Source of the DNA: Symbiodinium natans | Lineage: Eukaryota > Sar > Dinophyceae > Suessiales > Symbiodiniaceae | Reading direction: 5' to 3' | Length of the DNA stretch: 51,000 nucleotides | NCBI GenBank assembly: GCA_905221605.1 | Contig: CAJNDS010002715.1 | Coordinates: forward strand, 1 to 51,000 | Shown: piece by piece, positions 1 to 12,144 of the stretch | Layout: every line of letters begins with the position of its first letter | How positions within the stretch are numbered: the first letter of the stretch is position 1 | Position numbers and translations under genes: made by a program | The notes under the pieces: generated by a model | The model's database searches: none | What the model was told of the DNA's origin: nothing | Seen by the model: the letters and a program-made list of their open reading frames with translations, nothing else

Positions 1-160
1 GGCGTTAGCACCAGCATGCGTCCTGCGCCCCTCCAACATGGATGTCGCTGACTTTCACGTCCTTGGAAACGTGGACCTGAAAAATGGTAAGGTCAGAGGG
101 CGCAGGAATTTGATATGAGGTGAAGCACAGTATGGCAGCCGGCTCGTTGAATTATTGCAT

Positions 161-715
161 TCAAGCCTGCACAAGCTCCACAGCGGGCACGCCTTCTGCA
201 GAATTCCAGTTTTCCACGGCCTCCTCGTGACTTTCCTTCACCACAGCATATTTGTCATGTGAGTCTATATGTGAGCCTGTGAATACATTGGCAGACAGCC
301 ATGAAGTACTTCGGCAGAGCCGATTGTCCTCGACCCCTAATTCTTCCCTGGAGCCTCGGGCCCGTCCTTGCTGGGGAGCACGGCGATAGCGCAGAGGGCA
401 CGGACCTCCGTGGGCTTCTGGACGTCCTGCCCTTGGCAGATTTTGCTGCCTGGGCTCGGCTACTTGTGAGGAGCCGAGGGATTGCAACGGCCCTGTGTTT
501 TCCAAGTCAGCCTTGCGCAAAGCGCTGACATGCCAAGATCCTGCCTTTCTTGTACCTACACAATTACCTAGATCGATCACAGTGGCCTCGGTCTTCGGGC
601 CAGGCGCCGGCGCCGCCGCCGTCCCTGGGAGCTGCGAACAGTCGAGCGCACCCGCCTGCTGAAGTGAGGTTTGGATTTCGGTTCTTCTTTGACGGTTTAG
701 GGTGAAGTGTCCCAC
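161..715 (-). CDS. Long open frame, 184 codons, unknown product
   Basis: This minus-strand frame stays open for 184 codons, which is long for non-coding DNA of this composition but not decisive. The C-terminal third has a balanced, charged composition (for example HDKYAVVKESHEEAVENWNS) that looks more protein-like than most nearby frames. The middle is rich in Arg, Gly, Pro and Gln. I recognise no domain, signal peptide or membrane segment. A plus-strand frame at 301-528 overlaps and also looks fairly protein-like, so the strand is uncertain. It could be a single exon, a decayed gene or chance. Confidence 0.2.
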   Translation of the reverse strand: MGHFTLNRQRRTEIQTSLQQAGALDCSQLPGTAAAPAPGPKTEATVIDLGNCVGTRKAGSWHVSALRKADLENTGPLQSLGSSQVAEPRQQNLPRAGRPEAHGGPCPLRYRRAPQQGRARGSREELGVEDNRLCRSTSWLSANVFTGSHIDSHDKYAVVKESHEEAVENWNSAEGVPAVELVQA

Positions 716-789
716 TTAGAAACTGCAAATAGACGTTGGTTTTTGCTTGCTTGTGGTAATTATTTGTTTTCGCCATGGTCTCAAGCCTT

Positions 790-1170
790 AGCCCCACCCC
801 TGCAGCCTAAACCCCAGAACCCTGAGCCCAAACCCCCTTGTTGCATCCGGACTGGGCACAATCTGTCGGAGGTACCGCAAAAGGCTAACTACACTAGTAG
901 GAACATACACCTCGAACCCCAAACGCTCAGACTCAGCCCTATAAACCCGAAAAACCTTGAAAACCAAACATCCTTGAGGCCCCAGACCCTAAACCCTCAC
1001 GAGCTTGCACTTTGCTAATGAAACCCCCCTGTAACCCTAAACCTTGAAACGCTAAACAATTGTTTCAATCCCTTTTGACCTTGAGAAAGACCTGCCTGAA
1101 CCTGAAAACGTTCATCCTATACTCCTAGACTCTAGACGAGCCCTTAAAACCACCCTTGAAGCCCCTTGCG
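790..1170. repeat. Degenerate CCCTAAA (telomere-like) island
   Basis: The plus strand is dominated by imperfect copies of the C-rich telomere word, such as gcctaaaccc, gaaccctgagccc, accctaaaccctc and taaccctaaacc. Spacing is irregular and substitutions are many, so this is an eroded interstitial array, not a live chromosome end. The word CCCTAAA/TTTAGGG is the telomere unit of plants, dinoflagellates and several other protists. Confidence 0.6.
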
Positions 1171-4150
1171 TAACATAAAACAATGTTCATGTCAAATGGT
1201 ACAAGTTGCAAAGTGGGCTCAAGATTCAGCCAGCTGTCATGTGCGAGTTTGTTGGTTTTGTGTCAAGAGGCTATCCGCTGCTGCCCCACCATGAAGGTTG
1301 CAGATCCGACTGCTTCTTTGCGCGGTGCTTTCAGCCCTACATTCCAAATCCAACTGGCGTGAATAGGGAGGGACATGCCGCCATAGGCGGGGAGGGTGAA
1401 GCGATGCGGACCTCGTACGCACGTACGGGGTGCCGGATGGCAAGGAGACGTGGCTTCTTCTTGACATACTGCGAGGCGCAGCTCGGTTAGAATCCCAAAC
1501 CAGTTTAGGGTTTAGGGTTGAGAAAGTTGGGCAACTCGGATAGGATGTCCAAAGATGTGTTATGCTGGCTGAGGTGAGTCAGCTGTAAGCTGTTCTGAAG
1601 CATCATGTTGCCAGGCTAGGTGCAGTCACTTGTGTTGCATTGTTTTACTGTGCTGCTGCGCCTGCCATCCCAGCCGTTGCAAACTGGGCTTCCAAGTGAT
1701 TCTAAGATCTCTTTTGGGTTAACGTGTTTTTCAGGCTCTCTAAGGGTGATAATTATCGGGCTGAGGGCTTGGGGTTTTGCAAGGGCTTCAAAGTTGTTTA
1801 ACGTGAAACGGTCTCAAGAAATGGTGCGAGATACTTGAAGGGGTTTTTGGCGTGAAAAGGATCTTCAAAGTGTTCAGGAAAGGGATACAGCAAAGCTTTG
1901 AACAACCCCACAAGCAAAGAACCCCCAAGGCCTCAGAAAGGTTCTGGGTCCGGAGGCTCCGGCGGAAAGCAAACGGCCCGGCCTCTGGTTAGGTGGATGG
2001 TTTGGCTTCGTTTTGGTGGGGACCCGGGCTTATGGCTGCGATGTAAGCAGGCAATTGAAAGCCCGAGAAGTCAGAAGACGAGAACTCGACAATGGGTGGT
2101 CAAGCCCTGAACATCCCCGAGCCCCGAACCTATCCGATCGTGGGCTGCGCCCCAAACTGCCCGAATCGCTCCCAAGCAGTTCAGCTTTACTTCATTCCTT
2201 TCGGATGGGCCGGATGGGCCCAGACCGCACTCTGCGGCTTCCGCACGCTGTAGGCCCAGGAAACGCCGCCACCAGAGGAAAGCTGGCCAGAGCGGATCAG
2301 AGTTTGGAACAACTTGCACTTTTGCCTATGCTGCCCTGCCCTACACGACATTGGCATATTATTGGGTGATGGGGGCATTGTGGTCTTGAGGTTTCGAGTC
2401 AGCAGATGTGCAGAAGAAGCTTCGGGGGAAGTCCAGCTTGATCCTACGCGACTCTTGCGCAGACTGGGCTGGGTTGTTCCCTAAGCCGAGCCTTGTGTGC
2501 GAAAAACTCCAAAGCCGTCCCCGGCGAGAGAAGCTCCGCTATCACTCCTCGTCCGAGATGCCTGCCCCGAGCAGGTTCGAGATCAGTGTTCTGTCCACAA
2601 GGGGGGGCACTGAAGCACTTCTGAATCTTACCAGAGACGTGACCTGACGCAGCAAGACAGAAACATGATTCAGCAATATGTTGCAACTGCTTTTGTAGGG
2701 CGGGAGGGGGAGGCCTCTGCAAAGGCCAGCTTTATAAAGCTCCAGCGACTGCTTGGGGGTCCAGAGGGGTAGTTCTCCGCGGCTTTTGTAATCACCGGGG
2801 TGTCTAAACTGGGCGACTTTGCAAGGGGGGGGTTGTGGGGGAGAAATCAGACCAACAAGGCGGGTCGGTGTTACTGTGCCCCAGAAGTCCTCAAGCCCCA
2901 AATGCTGGAGACCTTCGTTGTCTGTAACCCACGCCGGACCCAAAGGGACGGATTGACGAATACTCCTATACTGCTGCTATCTCTCGGGCTCTACGTAAAG
3001 CTGCGTAAAGCTTTGACATGAAGTCTCCGCTAAGCACGGGACGTCCGTGCAAAGAAGTGGTCCTGGTCAGCCCCACCTTGGGGAGCCCGCTCTTTGAAGG
3101 CTTCCTCTAAACATGGTTTAGGATGATTTAAGATTTTAAGGGGCATCAGGCGCTCCACCTACCGGGTGATCGCCAGCAGACAGGTCCCTGTCCAGTGGGG
3201 GGGCGACCCTCTGTGAGGTCAAGTTTGCCGTGCTATTCAGGACGCTGTAACTGCTTGGGGGTGCATAGTGGGCTCCCGTGTACAGCCAAGTTGTTTCCGG
3301 GACCCGACAGTTTGGTTCAAGCATTTGGGCTTGGTTTTTAAACCCAGTTTGCACCTAAAATCCTCAAACCCAAACTCCCAAAGTCTAAGTGTTCCTCTTG
3401 TCACATCTAACCACTTTGACATATTGAGGCAAACTCATTTATCTGACTAATCCGGGGACCGCTTGAAGAGGGACAAGAGTGGTTCAAGGGTGGCAACGGG
3501 TGCTTGGTTCGAGAATTCCCGATGTTGGCGCATTGCCGTTTAGAGCCTGTTCTGGATCCATAGCTGGCCCTTCAATATGTACCCCATACCTTCTGACTCA
3601 TCGATTGAAACATCGTGCAAGGGTACCTGTTGTATCCTGTTCTGTTGCACTGAATCAACGATACAGAATGATACAGATTTGCAGGCCAATCCTGCTCAAT
3701 GTGGACTGCGCTGCCAGCTTAGCTTCCGACGTATGAGGCCTTGCAACGGTGCCATGGAAGACCCACGCAACATGGTGCGGAACGATCAGAATATCAAGAG
3801 TGTAATTTCAGGTGGCCGGGATGTCAGACTCTCGGAACTTAGGATGCGCAACGCTTTAGAACGAACTTTGCAGGGCTGCACATGGCACAGGAGTGTTTGG
3901 GTTTAGTGTTTTGAGCGGTGGCTTGGCCCTGCCACAGGACCTGCTGGGCCCTATTTACTTTGCCTGCCCTCTCAGATGATCGAAAGGGAAAGACTAAGCA
4001 TGCCCTGACTTTGAGATTCGAAGGCAAGGACATAGGGGACAAAATGTTGGTAGAAGAAGGTTGGCTTAATGTATATGAAGGCCTGGCTCTTCGGGTAAAA
4101 ACATGACATCCTGGCGAAACTGGTCATCTATCTGGTGTATAATTGTTTGC

Positions 4151-4164
4151 GGGGGGGGGGGGGG
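4151..4164. repeat. Poly-G tract of 14
   Basis: Fourteen consecutive G residues follow a TTTGC context. It is a simple homopolymer with no gene assigned around it. Confidence 0.9.
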
Positions 4165-5060
4165 TTCCCACCTAACCAACCGCCTCAGCCGAGGTGCCAT
4201 AAGCAAACGGTACCCGATTCAGCGTGGCATCGAAGCCCTGGAATGTTCCCGTAAGGCGGGTGCCATCCTTGCCGTCCACAGCAACCATTTTTACGGAAAC
4301 ATACGGAACTTGAGCGTTTTAGATGTGGTCATGATGTGTAGTTTAGCAGCTAGCGCCGCATTTTTGGCCGCATCATGATTTGTCGAGTTATCCCTCAGAA
4401 CACACTAGGCATGGCGTGTCACGCCCCAAGAGGCAGCTGTCCGTGTTCGCACGTGTCACCATTGCATTTTCTTTGCTTTCAAATACTTCTACAAATAATG
4501 ACAGACTTATTGAACTATCCGTCTGTATGAGGGCGGGCGACTGTCTCGTTTTTCATGTAGCATGTGTTCACAGTGACCACAAGCGCTACTGCAGCAACAT
4601 GCTTTAGCTCATCTATGACAGGAACCGGCAGCTGTGCTTCGAACGTCCCAGATCTGACGGTCTCAGGCTCCCGAGCAGCCTACCGACCCTACCTCCACTC
4701 CCGCCGGAGGTGGCTCGCAGGGCGGCACCGGCAGCTCCGAAGACATGATCTTCTGGAACCTAAAGCCGCTGATTCTGTCTTGGTTGTGTAAAGCCGATGC
4801 AAGAGCAATGGACATCACGCCGACACCCTGAAGACAGCAACACGAGTGTCTGTAAAAATTGGAGCACTCTATGCTTCGGAAGAAGAAGGATCTGGGCAAA
4901 GGCTAAGGGCCTGGCGCGAGCTTGAGCGGTGCCCGGCATGAAGATGAAGCTCATCTCCGAAAGAGGCAAACCGACCCCTTCTTTGAACCCTTCACCTCTG
5001 AACCTCTCAACGTTTGCTGCAGATCAGTCAGAAAACTAGTCATCCGCCTGGGGCGAGATT

Positions 5061-5294
5061 ATGAGGGGTGAGTTTTTGTTTATCCCTTCTTGTCCAGCTT
5101 ACGAGGATAAATCAGCTTTGGGATGTAGGGAGTACTATCGTGCTGTCCTCTTCGAAGAAGTTTTACTTTGGGATTACTGGCTCAAAGGGCGCCTCAGCCT
5201 GTCCTCAGGTGACACGGTCACTTCTCGATGCTATCTTTCCTTTCTACCTTGCCGGGTCCCTGTTATGACGTATGACCCTTGCAATTCAGGGTGA
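5061..5294 (+). CDS. Small ATG-initiated open frame, 77 aa, unknown
   Basis: A 77-codon ATG-initiated frame with protein-like composition, for example an acidic/aromatic stretch CREYYRAVLFEEVLLWDYWL. No known domain is recognised and there is no clear splice signal at either edge. It could be a short gene, one exon of a larger one, or chance. A second plus-strand frame at 5068-5268 overlaps it and looks less protein-like. Confidence 0.22.
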   Translation: MRGEFLFIPSCPAYEDKSALGCREYYRAVLFEEVLLWDYWLKGRLSLSSGDTVTSRCYLSFLPCRVPVMTYDPCNSG

Positions 5295-6434
5295 CCAATG
5301 CAAGGCCGCATCATATGGACAACTGACCGAGAGCGTGCCCACGTCTGTGTGGCCAGTGTGGCCGTTGAGCCAAAAGCGTAGCATGACAGAGGCATCCATT
5401 TCGATCAGGCCCACTGAGACTGCTGAGCTTCCGGAAGGCGCAAGTATGTAGCAAGGATGGGGGAGATTTCTCCGCGATCGTGTCATGAAGTGCGCTTCTG
5501 GGTGATCTTGGAGCTGTGCAAGACTTCGCTGAGACTTCTGCTCAGAAGTAGAGGTGCACCATATGCAGGGCTTAGCACCATCGTATCTCACTCGAGCTTC
5601 GCCGCGTGAGCCAAGCATGCCAAGCTTGGAGCGTATAATTGCAGAAGTCTCACTCACGACGTCATCGGAGCACGCTCTGGGCTGCACCACCGAGCATGCC
5701 CTGCACATCCATCTGGCATGTACCTTGCATTCTTTCAGTGGCTGCTTGAAGAGCTTTTGCTACGTTTTCATGCTGCTGCACTCGGATATGCTGGAACCAA
5801 GGTGGCTCTTCCTCCAAAGGTACTTAACCCTGAAATTTGATCTGAGTCTTGACCGTCCATGCTTCCTTTAGGGAACATTCTCCACTGCAGCTCGGGGGCG
5901 AGCAATCCCTGACGCACGATTTCACCCCCCCCCCCCGCCCCCAACCCCCCCTTTTCTTTCCAGGGCTAAATCAATCTAAATCATCATTGCTGAGTAGTAT
6001 TCATGACTGGCCCTGCGCGTCTTAGCACGAAGATGCATGGAGAGAGCGGCCGAGGCGCCATCTTTGGAACAGAAGCCCGGCTTGCACTGGCAAGAGCCAT
6101 ACCTCACGAACGTCGCATTCTTCCGGGGAGCCTTCTCAATCGAGGGTCGCTGAATCTTGCGTTTCCAGACTTCGCATGATAATGGGTAACGATACTAAAC
6201 GGGAGGGAACATGACTTGCCACACTGTCCCATTTCCGATCTGCGCTTGTTCTTTCCTGCCCTGGCATGCAGCGCATCCCGCCCAAAGGCTACAAGCAAAT
6301 GCGCGCGAAGAAGTACACATCCAACTCCAATTACGGAAGCCAGCAATCACATGCTTCTCGTTCCTTCAGAATCTGCTGCCCCCAAAGCCCAATCCCAAAC
6401 GTCCAGCAACAAGCCTTGAGCGCCTCAGGTGTTA
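5295..6434. other. Non-coding stretch with poly-C
   Basis: No gene is supported. A minus-strand frame of 140 codons (5286-5708) is the longest but has unremarkable composition. A C-rich homopolymer tract interrupted by one G and two A residues lies at 5925-5950. Confidence 0.45.
5925..5950. repeat. Poly-C rich tract
   Basis: Twelve C residues, a G, five C, AA, then seven C. It is a homopolymer-type low-complexity tract prone to replication slippage and sequencing error. Confidence 0.9.
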
Positions 6435-7302
6435 TTACAGTTCGAGTGTTGGGCAAGAGGCTGGCACGAGGCAGTAAATCCCAGCCTGAGCTTGTGTGGT
6501 CTTAATTTCACAGGTGTTGGGCACGGATCCAACAGGGAAGGAATGGACACTGCCAGGCCATATTGATCTGAAATTACAGTGATCTGTGCAAAGCGCGCAG
6601 CTTCCGAATGCCATGGCCCATGTTTGCCGAACCAAGTCACTGCGCCTGATTTGAGCACTGGCCCCAGCACAGGCCAACGTAGCCGGAGCAGCCTCTGGGT
6701 ATTCTTTTAATTGGTCCGGGCCAAAGTCGCGCGAAAGAGAGAATGCAATTGCAATCCTTTTGGGAAGTAACCCTTGAAAAGGCCGCACTTGAGGCACTTC
6801 CTTTCGCACGATAACAGGACTAGGCACAGTTTCGCAGAATCTACACATGACCGGTACATACCTTTGCAAGGCCTTGGGTATAATTAGGAGGTTATGTGCA
6901 CAGAGGTCCTCTGCCCGACTCAAGGTGTGACCATCCCCCGAACAAAGCGCGAGTTTCAAGAAACCGCCTCCGGAACCAAAGATGGAGCCGAAGACTCCAC
7001 CTCGGGCTTTGGCTTCGCTTGCTTCGCTTGCTGACAGTAAGGAGGGCTTTCTGGCAGTGAAGCCCTCAGAAAGGCCCAAGCTCACTGTGTTCCATACGCC
7101 CTCCATGGCCTTGGCCGGCGGTTGGCCATAAAGCCCAGGACAAAGCTCGACATGCAATGTACTTACCATGTGGCACATGGATTTCCATTTGGCTACCGCC
7201 CCACTGAAGCATCCTGCACATAAAGCTCTTCCCAGTGGCACCAGCAGCGTCAGCGAGCCCGGGGACCTTTGCGGCCACAGCGGTCACCTTTCGAGGGAAC
7301 AT
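6435..7302 (-). CDS. Two-exon gene model, 243 aa, unknown product
   Basis: Exon 1 (7302-7167) starts at an ATG and ends at a textbook GTAAGT donor. Removing 136 bases (7166-7031) up to a CTTACTGTCAG acceptor joins it in phase to a frame that stays open to a stop at 6435. The product is 243 residues. The downstream exon lies in one of the longest open runs in the window (268 codons as an unspliced frame). Residues 19-26, AAGATGKS, fit the loose P-loop pattern [AG]x4GK[ST], but the flanking strand and helix are not typical, so nucleotide binding is only a possibility. A Gly-rich stretch follows the junction (GGVFGSIFGSGGGF). The exon-1 frame is also open upstream of the ATG to at least 7360, so the start could lie further out. 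Family and function are not recognised. A 168-codon plus-strand frame (7168-7674) overlaps exon 1. Confidence 0.45.
7031..7166 (-). other. Predicted GT-AG intron, 136 bases
   Basis: The donor is CATG|GTAAGTACATT and the acceptor is CCTTACTGTCAG|CAAGCG on the minus strand. The split codon G|CA gives Ala and keeps both exons in frame. The nearer acceptor GCCAG at about 7050 would shift the frame. Confidence 0.45.
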
Positions 7303-7360
7303 TATGATCGTCGAGCCAGGGCAGCCCGCTGGACTACGCGGAAGGTCCAGGCCTGGTCGA

Positions 7361-10300
7361 CCACATTAGTAGCTCCACTCCCCACAGCGTCTCGGATTTC
7401 ACCGACCGACCACTGGCACTTGCCTGACCGGCACGTGACCAAGAGGCCCATCGTAGCAGATCACACAATGCTTCATGCCAACAGGTCTTCCAGGTTACAC
7501 CAAGAGGTGCGCATCTCAATTCTGCACTTAGGTCTGGTGAAACACTTGTTCAGTACAATATACAGAGAGGCGTTTTTGAGGGCCCCCGTTAGTGTCAAAG
7601 GGATTCAAAGGGTTTTCACGGGCCAACTGAGATGCCACTTGAGATCAGGGCTTAGGGGGTCCTTTGGTGTTTAGAGAAACGACTGGGCAAGAGACTAGTG
7701 ACTAGTGCTTCGTTGTTACCCGACACGTGGGGCCTCTGATACAAGCCATGTTTTCTCGCATGTGGGTAAGGGCTCCCGGTCCTGGCCTTCAGAAAAGCAC
7801 GTGAACTGTGGGCACACCTTGGAATCGGGAAGCTGGACAAGCTTCTGCACATTGCGGCAAGCCAACTCGAACCCGAGCATGTGGTATGCATGCAGCCCCA
7901 GTGGAAGTCTTGCAACAGTCCCTGAAAGCCACATGCGGGCAAGCTTTGATGCATTCATCGACACAACTGAAGGAGGCAGCTAAATGCGATGATTGATCCC
8001 AGGAGCACATTGCCCTGCTGTGAGGGACCCCATGGTCGAATCGCACTCCGCGCTGAGGGCATCATTGCAGATACCGGTGAGGCAGAAGGAGCCTGTCACC
8101 TTCCTGGGCGGTCACGGCTGGATTTTTTCCAGCCAATTGGGCCAGTGACGCTTTGTACCGCAGGTTCGATGACTCGACTTCGAAAAGATCTTCTACCGGC
8201 GAGGGCTCTTCATCGGAGATGCAAAACATGTCTGTGGCAGTCGTGGAAACCTGAGAACTGAATGATAAGATGTCGTTGTCCTGTAGGGATGAGATGGGGG
8301 AATACAGTACAAGCTTGACATTTGGGATTCTTTAGATGGGTGAGTCAATCTTTAAGATAATGTGAAGGATGGGCGCTTTAGGAGGCGCTCTTGGTGGCTT
8401 TCCGCGAGGAAGTGCTGAAATCTTGCTGCTGCATGTCTGCGGCAAAGCTGCGAGCACGCCTTCTCCTGGGAAAGCGAAATGCTATAGAGCAACCTTCTCT
8501 TCAGTACGCCTGTCTGATGCGCAAGGCCCGTCCAGAACACCAAGCTCCATCTGCACTACGAAGTGAAGCATGGCACAGTTGGCCTTGTTGTGTTGTGGGT
8601 GTTCAAGGTTAAGCTCAGTCCGTTTGCGGGCAGCAAGATCCATGTTAAGGCATAATTCTTGATCCCGAGGCACACTACGACAACAAATCGGCCCTGTAAT
8701 TGTGCAGTCCTTGCTGGAGTTTGTTGCCAGCAGGTGGGCCGCTCGCTCTCCAGAGGCAGCGGCCGATCCCGTGCTGTGGTGGACCTGAGATAGTGCGCGC
8801 AAACTCACATCTTGTGCAGCTCATCCAAGTTTCCCCAGTTAACCTCCCCTCCTTCAACAAAGCAGAACGCACTTCAACATGTGCACCTACCCTGAACAAA
8901 GCCCAAGGGTCCAGGGCCGCATGCGCAGTCTGCCTGCCACAAGGCCCAAGGAGGAACAAAACGGTTCTGGGCAACTCCTTTACGCACACGACTGTTTGGA
9001 CGCACTGCGCGCGCCATGTATGTAGCATTTCTTTGTTGCAGACTTCGAATGGCCATGTCATGCCTTGATTTCTGCTGTGCCCCTTTGTGCCTTGCGCTTG
9101 GCTTGCTGGTTTGCTGCAGCAGCATTTGGTAGTCATCGGCCTGCTCAGTGCTTGGCTTTCCAGCTCAAAATTGGAACGCGTCTGGAGCCCTCCTGGAGCC
9201 CACTAGGACGCCGAGCCATGCTGAGAAGCTTTGGAAGTACAAGCTGAGTCTAAACTTGGCCGGTGGGCCCCGGCCTTTGCATCCATCGCCGCGCAATGAG
9301 CACCACCTTAGCACTCTCCCTCCACTAGCAACTAGTGGATTGTCGGTCAATCCAGAAGTCTAGAAGGCTTGACCATGCTTGACCACTAGGAAATGTTGAC
9401 TCGTCGGCATGCCTGCTCGCCTGTATGTGCTCTGGCTGAATGTGACTGACACTTTCTTCTCTATTTGGTCTCTGGTGACGGAACCATCAAGAGCTCATCA
9501 CGCAAGCCCCTGGCTGCAGTCAGCGCTGGCCGGATGACAATAGGCAAACATCATCACCATGGTGGCCTGACGAGCTGTCTACGCTCTTCAGTGTGCTCCG
9601 TTGCCAAGGCATGCCTTCAGATGCGTGTCAAACACACAAACATCACAAACCATGGTTCCCCGTTCGCGGTTCGCTTCCCTGGATAAGGCACGGAAGGGGA
9701 GAGGAGGCAGGGAGGGGGGGCGCGCAAACACGACCACATGCTTGTACAAGTAGACAAATAGTTATTCATCCTAAGGCTGCGCAAGCCTTTCAGGTGTCAC
9801 TCTAACATCTACAATTACAAGATAGCTTAAGAAATCGTTCGTTGAAGAAGCGAGCACCCTCAGCATGGGATAAAGCTAAATTGGGAACAAATGTACCCTG
9901 AGCCTGGGGAGCAGCACTTCTTAATTCTGGTTCTGTTTATTGCAAAAGCCCACATCAAATACGAAATCCCGGAGGCCACTCAATTGCCAGCCCCCTCGGT
10001 TTCTTATTTTGGGGGTTCCCCCTCCTCTAAAATGTTAGGTTTGAGCTGGAAAGCACACAATCCACGACTTCTCAAATTTGAGAAATCGGGGGCTGAATTT
10101 CTTATTTGAGGAGGGGGGGGGCACAACATAAGACATTGAGCGTTCGATTTCTAAAAATTTTTGGAAAACATCAGGACTGGACTTCTCAAACTTCAAAAAC
10201 TGAGGGGCTGGATTTCGCAAAATATAGATATTGAGTGGCTGGATTGCTTGAACTACGAAAACGGAGGGGCCAAATTTCTTATGTACGAGGGGAAATTAAG

Positions 10301-11999
10301 AAATAGACTAAGCAACCAAGGGTAATCACAAGTGTTGAGGTGCCTGTCGAAAAATGAAAGCACGTTACGATCAAGAAATCGAGAGTACCCTCAACAACAG
10401 TTAGAGGTTTCTTCACCCAACACTGTCAGTGTACCCCCTAGACAACAGCTGCAAAGCCTCGAATGCGTCTTATACTCTGGCGGCCTTGGCGACGACGCTG
10501 TGCCGACCTGGAACACTCGAACTAGGGCTTTGCAACAGGGTGGCTGGTGTGATATGGTGTGGGATGGTGTGGGATAGGTGAGAGGTGTGTTGAGGGTCCC
10601 GGGTCTCCTGCCCGTTCAAGCGAGCTTGGGCCACCTAGACTTCTGCACCTAGCTGTGACTTGCGAAATTGATCTTGCCATGGCCACCTGGGCTGTATAGT
10701 ATCGATTGAGCTCCTCTATTGACTCTACTGTGCTGAGGCCAAGGCTTCTCATGGTTCTCATCGCTGTCGCCAGGAAAGGAGGAAAAGGAGGGGACGAGCC
10801 CGGAGGAGCCGAGAAGCTCTTCAAAGCAGCTCATGGTCGATCCTTCACATTCTTTTGGGGGGCTTTTGCTCCAAAAAAACCAAGTCGACAAAGCTCGAGA
10901 GTCTAGTCTCTGCCTTCGGATTTGGCGCATTGAAAGGTTTGTGCTTTAACGGCTTTCAATGCATGTAGGCCTGTAAACTTGGCTGGGGGAGGTGCGTGCA
11001 AACTGAGCAGCTCAACCTAGGTGGCCTAGGACTTTTGTTGACAAACGACCATCAAAAAACATATCGGAAGATGATGCATCGGCTGCTCATCTTCCTGCAG
11101 CACCCAAACAGACCAACAGAGTTCACGCAGAACTGGGATGTCTCCACATTTGTCTAGTATCAGACGGGAGGGTGCATCTCATAGGCCGAGACTACTCTTG
11201 TACTTTGCAACTTGCAATTGTTGCAGGTTGCCTATGATCCAGAAAGTCGCACGTAATCAACATTCAGAATTTTCCCCAGTCAACATGCCCCTTCAATCCT
11301 AGACGGCATGATGGGTCCGGATAGGTCATCATACACAATCGATGGTGCTGCTTCGATTTGGTGCAGATGGAGCCAGGATGTCTCGCGTGAGTTCCGAAGA
11401 GGACGTCCCTCACCCTCAACGTCACTTGCACTTGAACGATGAGCATTGGCCTGCGACTGTAGCGTGTCGGTCGCTCACTGACATCTAACACCTCAAGTGT
11501 ACAAGAATCTGAATCACTGAATCTACCATTTACATCCCTGCGCTGCCTCGCGACCGACATCCAGTCGAAAGAATTGCCGCGGCATGTCAAGATTCCCAGG
11601 TGCCATTGTCACGTCTGCGACTAGCACAGCTACTGCACTTCAGCAATGCCTAAGCTGGCAAACTATCACCACGGGAGTCCACATCATCGGGCCTGAGGGT
11701 TCAACGCCCGGAGTGAAGGCGGATCTCCAAATTTCAAGCCTGTCGGAGCCTTTCATCAGCTTCTCATGCCCTGGGGGAGTCCATGATCCGGCCATGACAC
11801 CATCCAGCGTCGTTCCAATCCCTATGACTCCAAGCCCGCACCCTTAAACCCCATAAGCCCGAAAACCTCCAAATGCTTAAGCAAGCCCCGAAACAAATCT
11901 TGTGAAGTGGATTCCCTAACATACGTTGGTCCCGAAAATCACTGGCCTCCAACTAGGATGTTTTTGCCGCCCGAGGGTTTGGGGTTTGAGGCCTGTAGA
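7361..11999. other. Sparse region, no supported gene
   Basis: No gene is supported. The strongest frames are a minus-strand one of 153 codons (8675-9136), a plus-strand one of 73 codons (9465-9686) and a minus-strand one of 108 codons (11264-11590). None shows a recognisable motif or a clear exon boundary, and opposite-strand frames compete. A small perfect hairpin (CCACTAG-CAA-CTAGTGG) sits at 9322-9338. A diverged repeat cluster lies at 10005-10300. Confidence 0.45.
10005..10300. repeat. Diverged tandem repeat with internal palindromes
   Basis: Related segments of about 50-60 bases recur: an element reading acttctcaaatttgagaaat followed by a G-rich run and tttcttat. Copies near 10066, 10181 and 10232 share the order TTCTCAAA, a G-rich block, then GGCTGGATT or GGCTGAATT. 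The first copy contains the palindrome CTCAAATTTGAG. The unit is too diverged for an exact copy number by eye. Confidence 0.45.
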
Positions 12000-12016
12000 G
12001 TGTTTGGAGTCTTTGG

Positions 12017-12042
12017 CTTAAGGGTTCAGGGTTTAGGGTTAC
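12017..12042. repeat. TTTAGGG-type telomere-like repeat (G-strand)
   Basis: The plus strand reads aagggttcagggtttagggtt, about three copies of the G-rich telomere word with one variant. It is the left half of a pair: a C-strand array follows about 100 bases downstream. Confidence 0.7.
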
Positions 12043-12144
12043 CTTCAAGCAATTAAGGGAACAGGGGTTCAGGGCCAGGCTTCAGAGAAGCATTGCGCGA
12101 AGTCGGGGGCAACTTACTCTTCGGAGCCGGTCTTACAACCGAAC

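Larger units (their letters stand above)
716..5060. other. Sparse region, no supported gene
   Basis: I find no convincing gene here. The stretch begins with a degenerate CCCTAAA-like island (listed separately). It contains one short exact run of TTTAGGGTTTAGGG near 1504-1519 and a 14-base poly-G tract at 4151-4164. Open frames are short and rich in Arg, Ser, Pro, Cys and Leu, as expected of non-coding DNA. The segment 3755-3906 on the plus strand has a somewhat charged reading (MEDPRNMVRNDQ...) but no splice or start context I trust. Confidence 0.5.

Noticed and set aside
1216-1232. GGCTCAAG spliced-leader-like end
   Set aside because: Only eight or nine bases match and the upstream part does not, so it is expected by chance.
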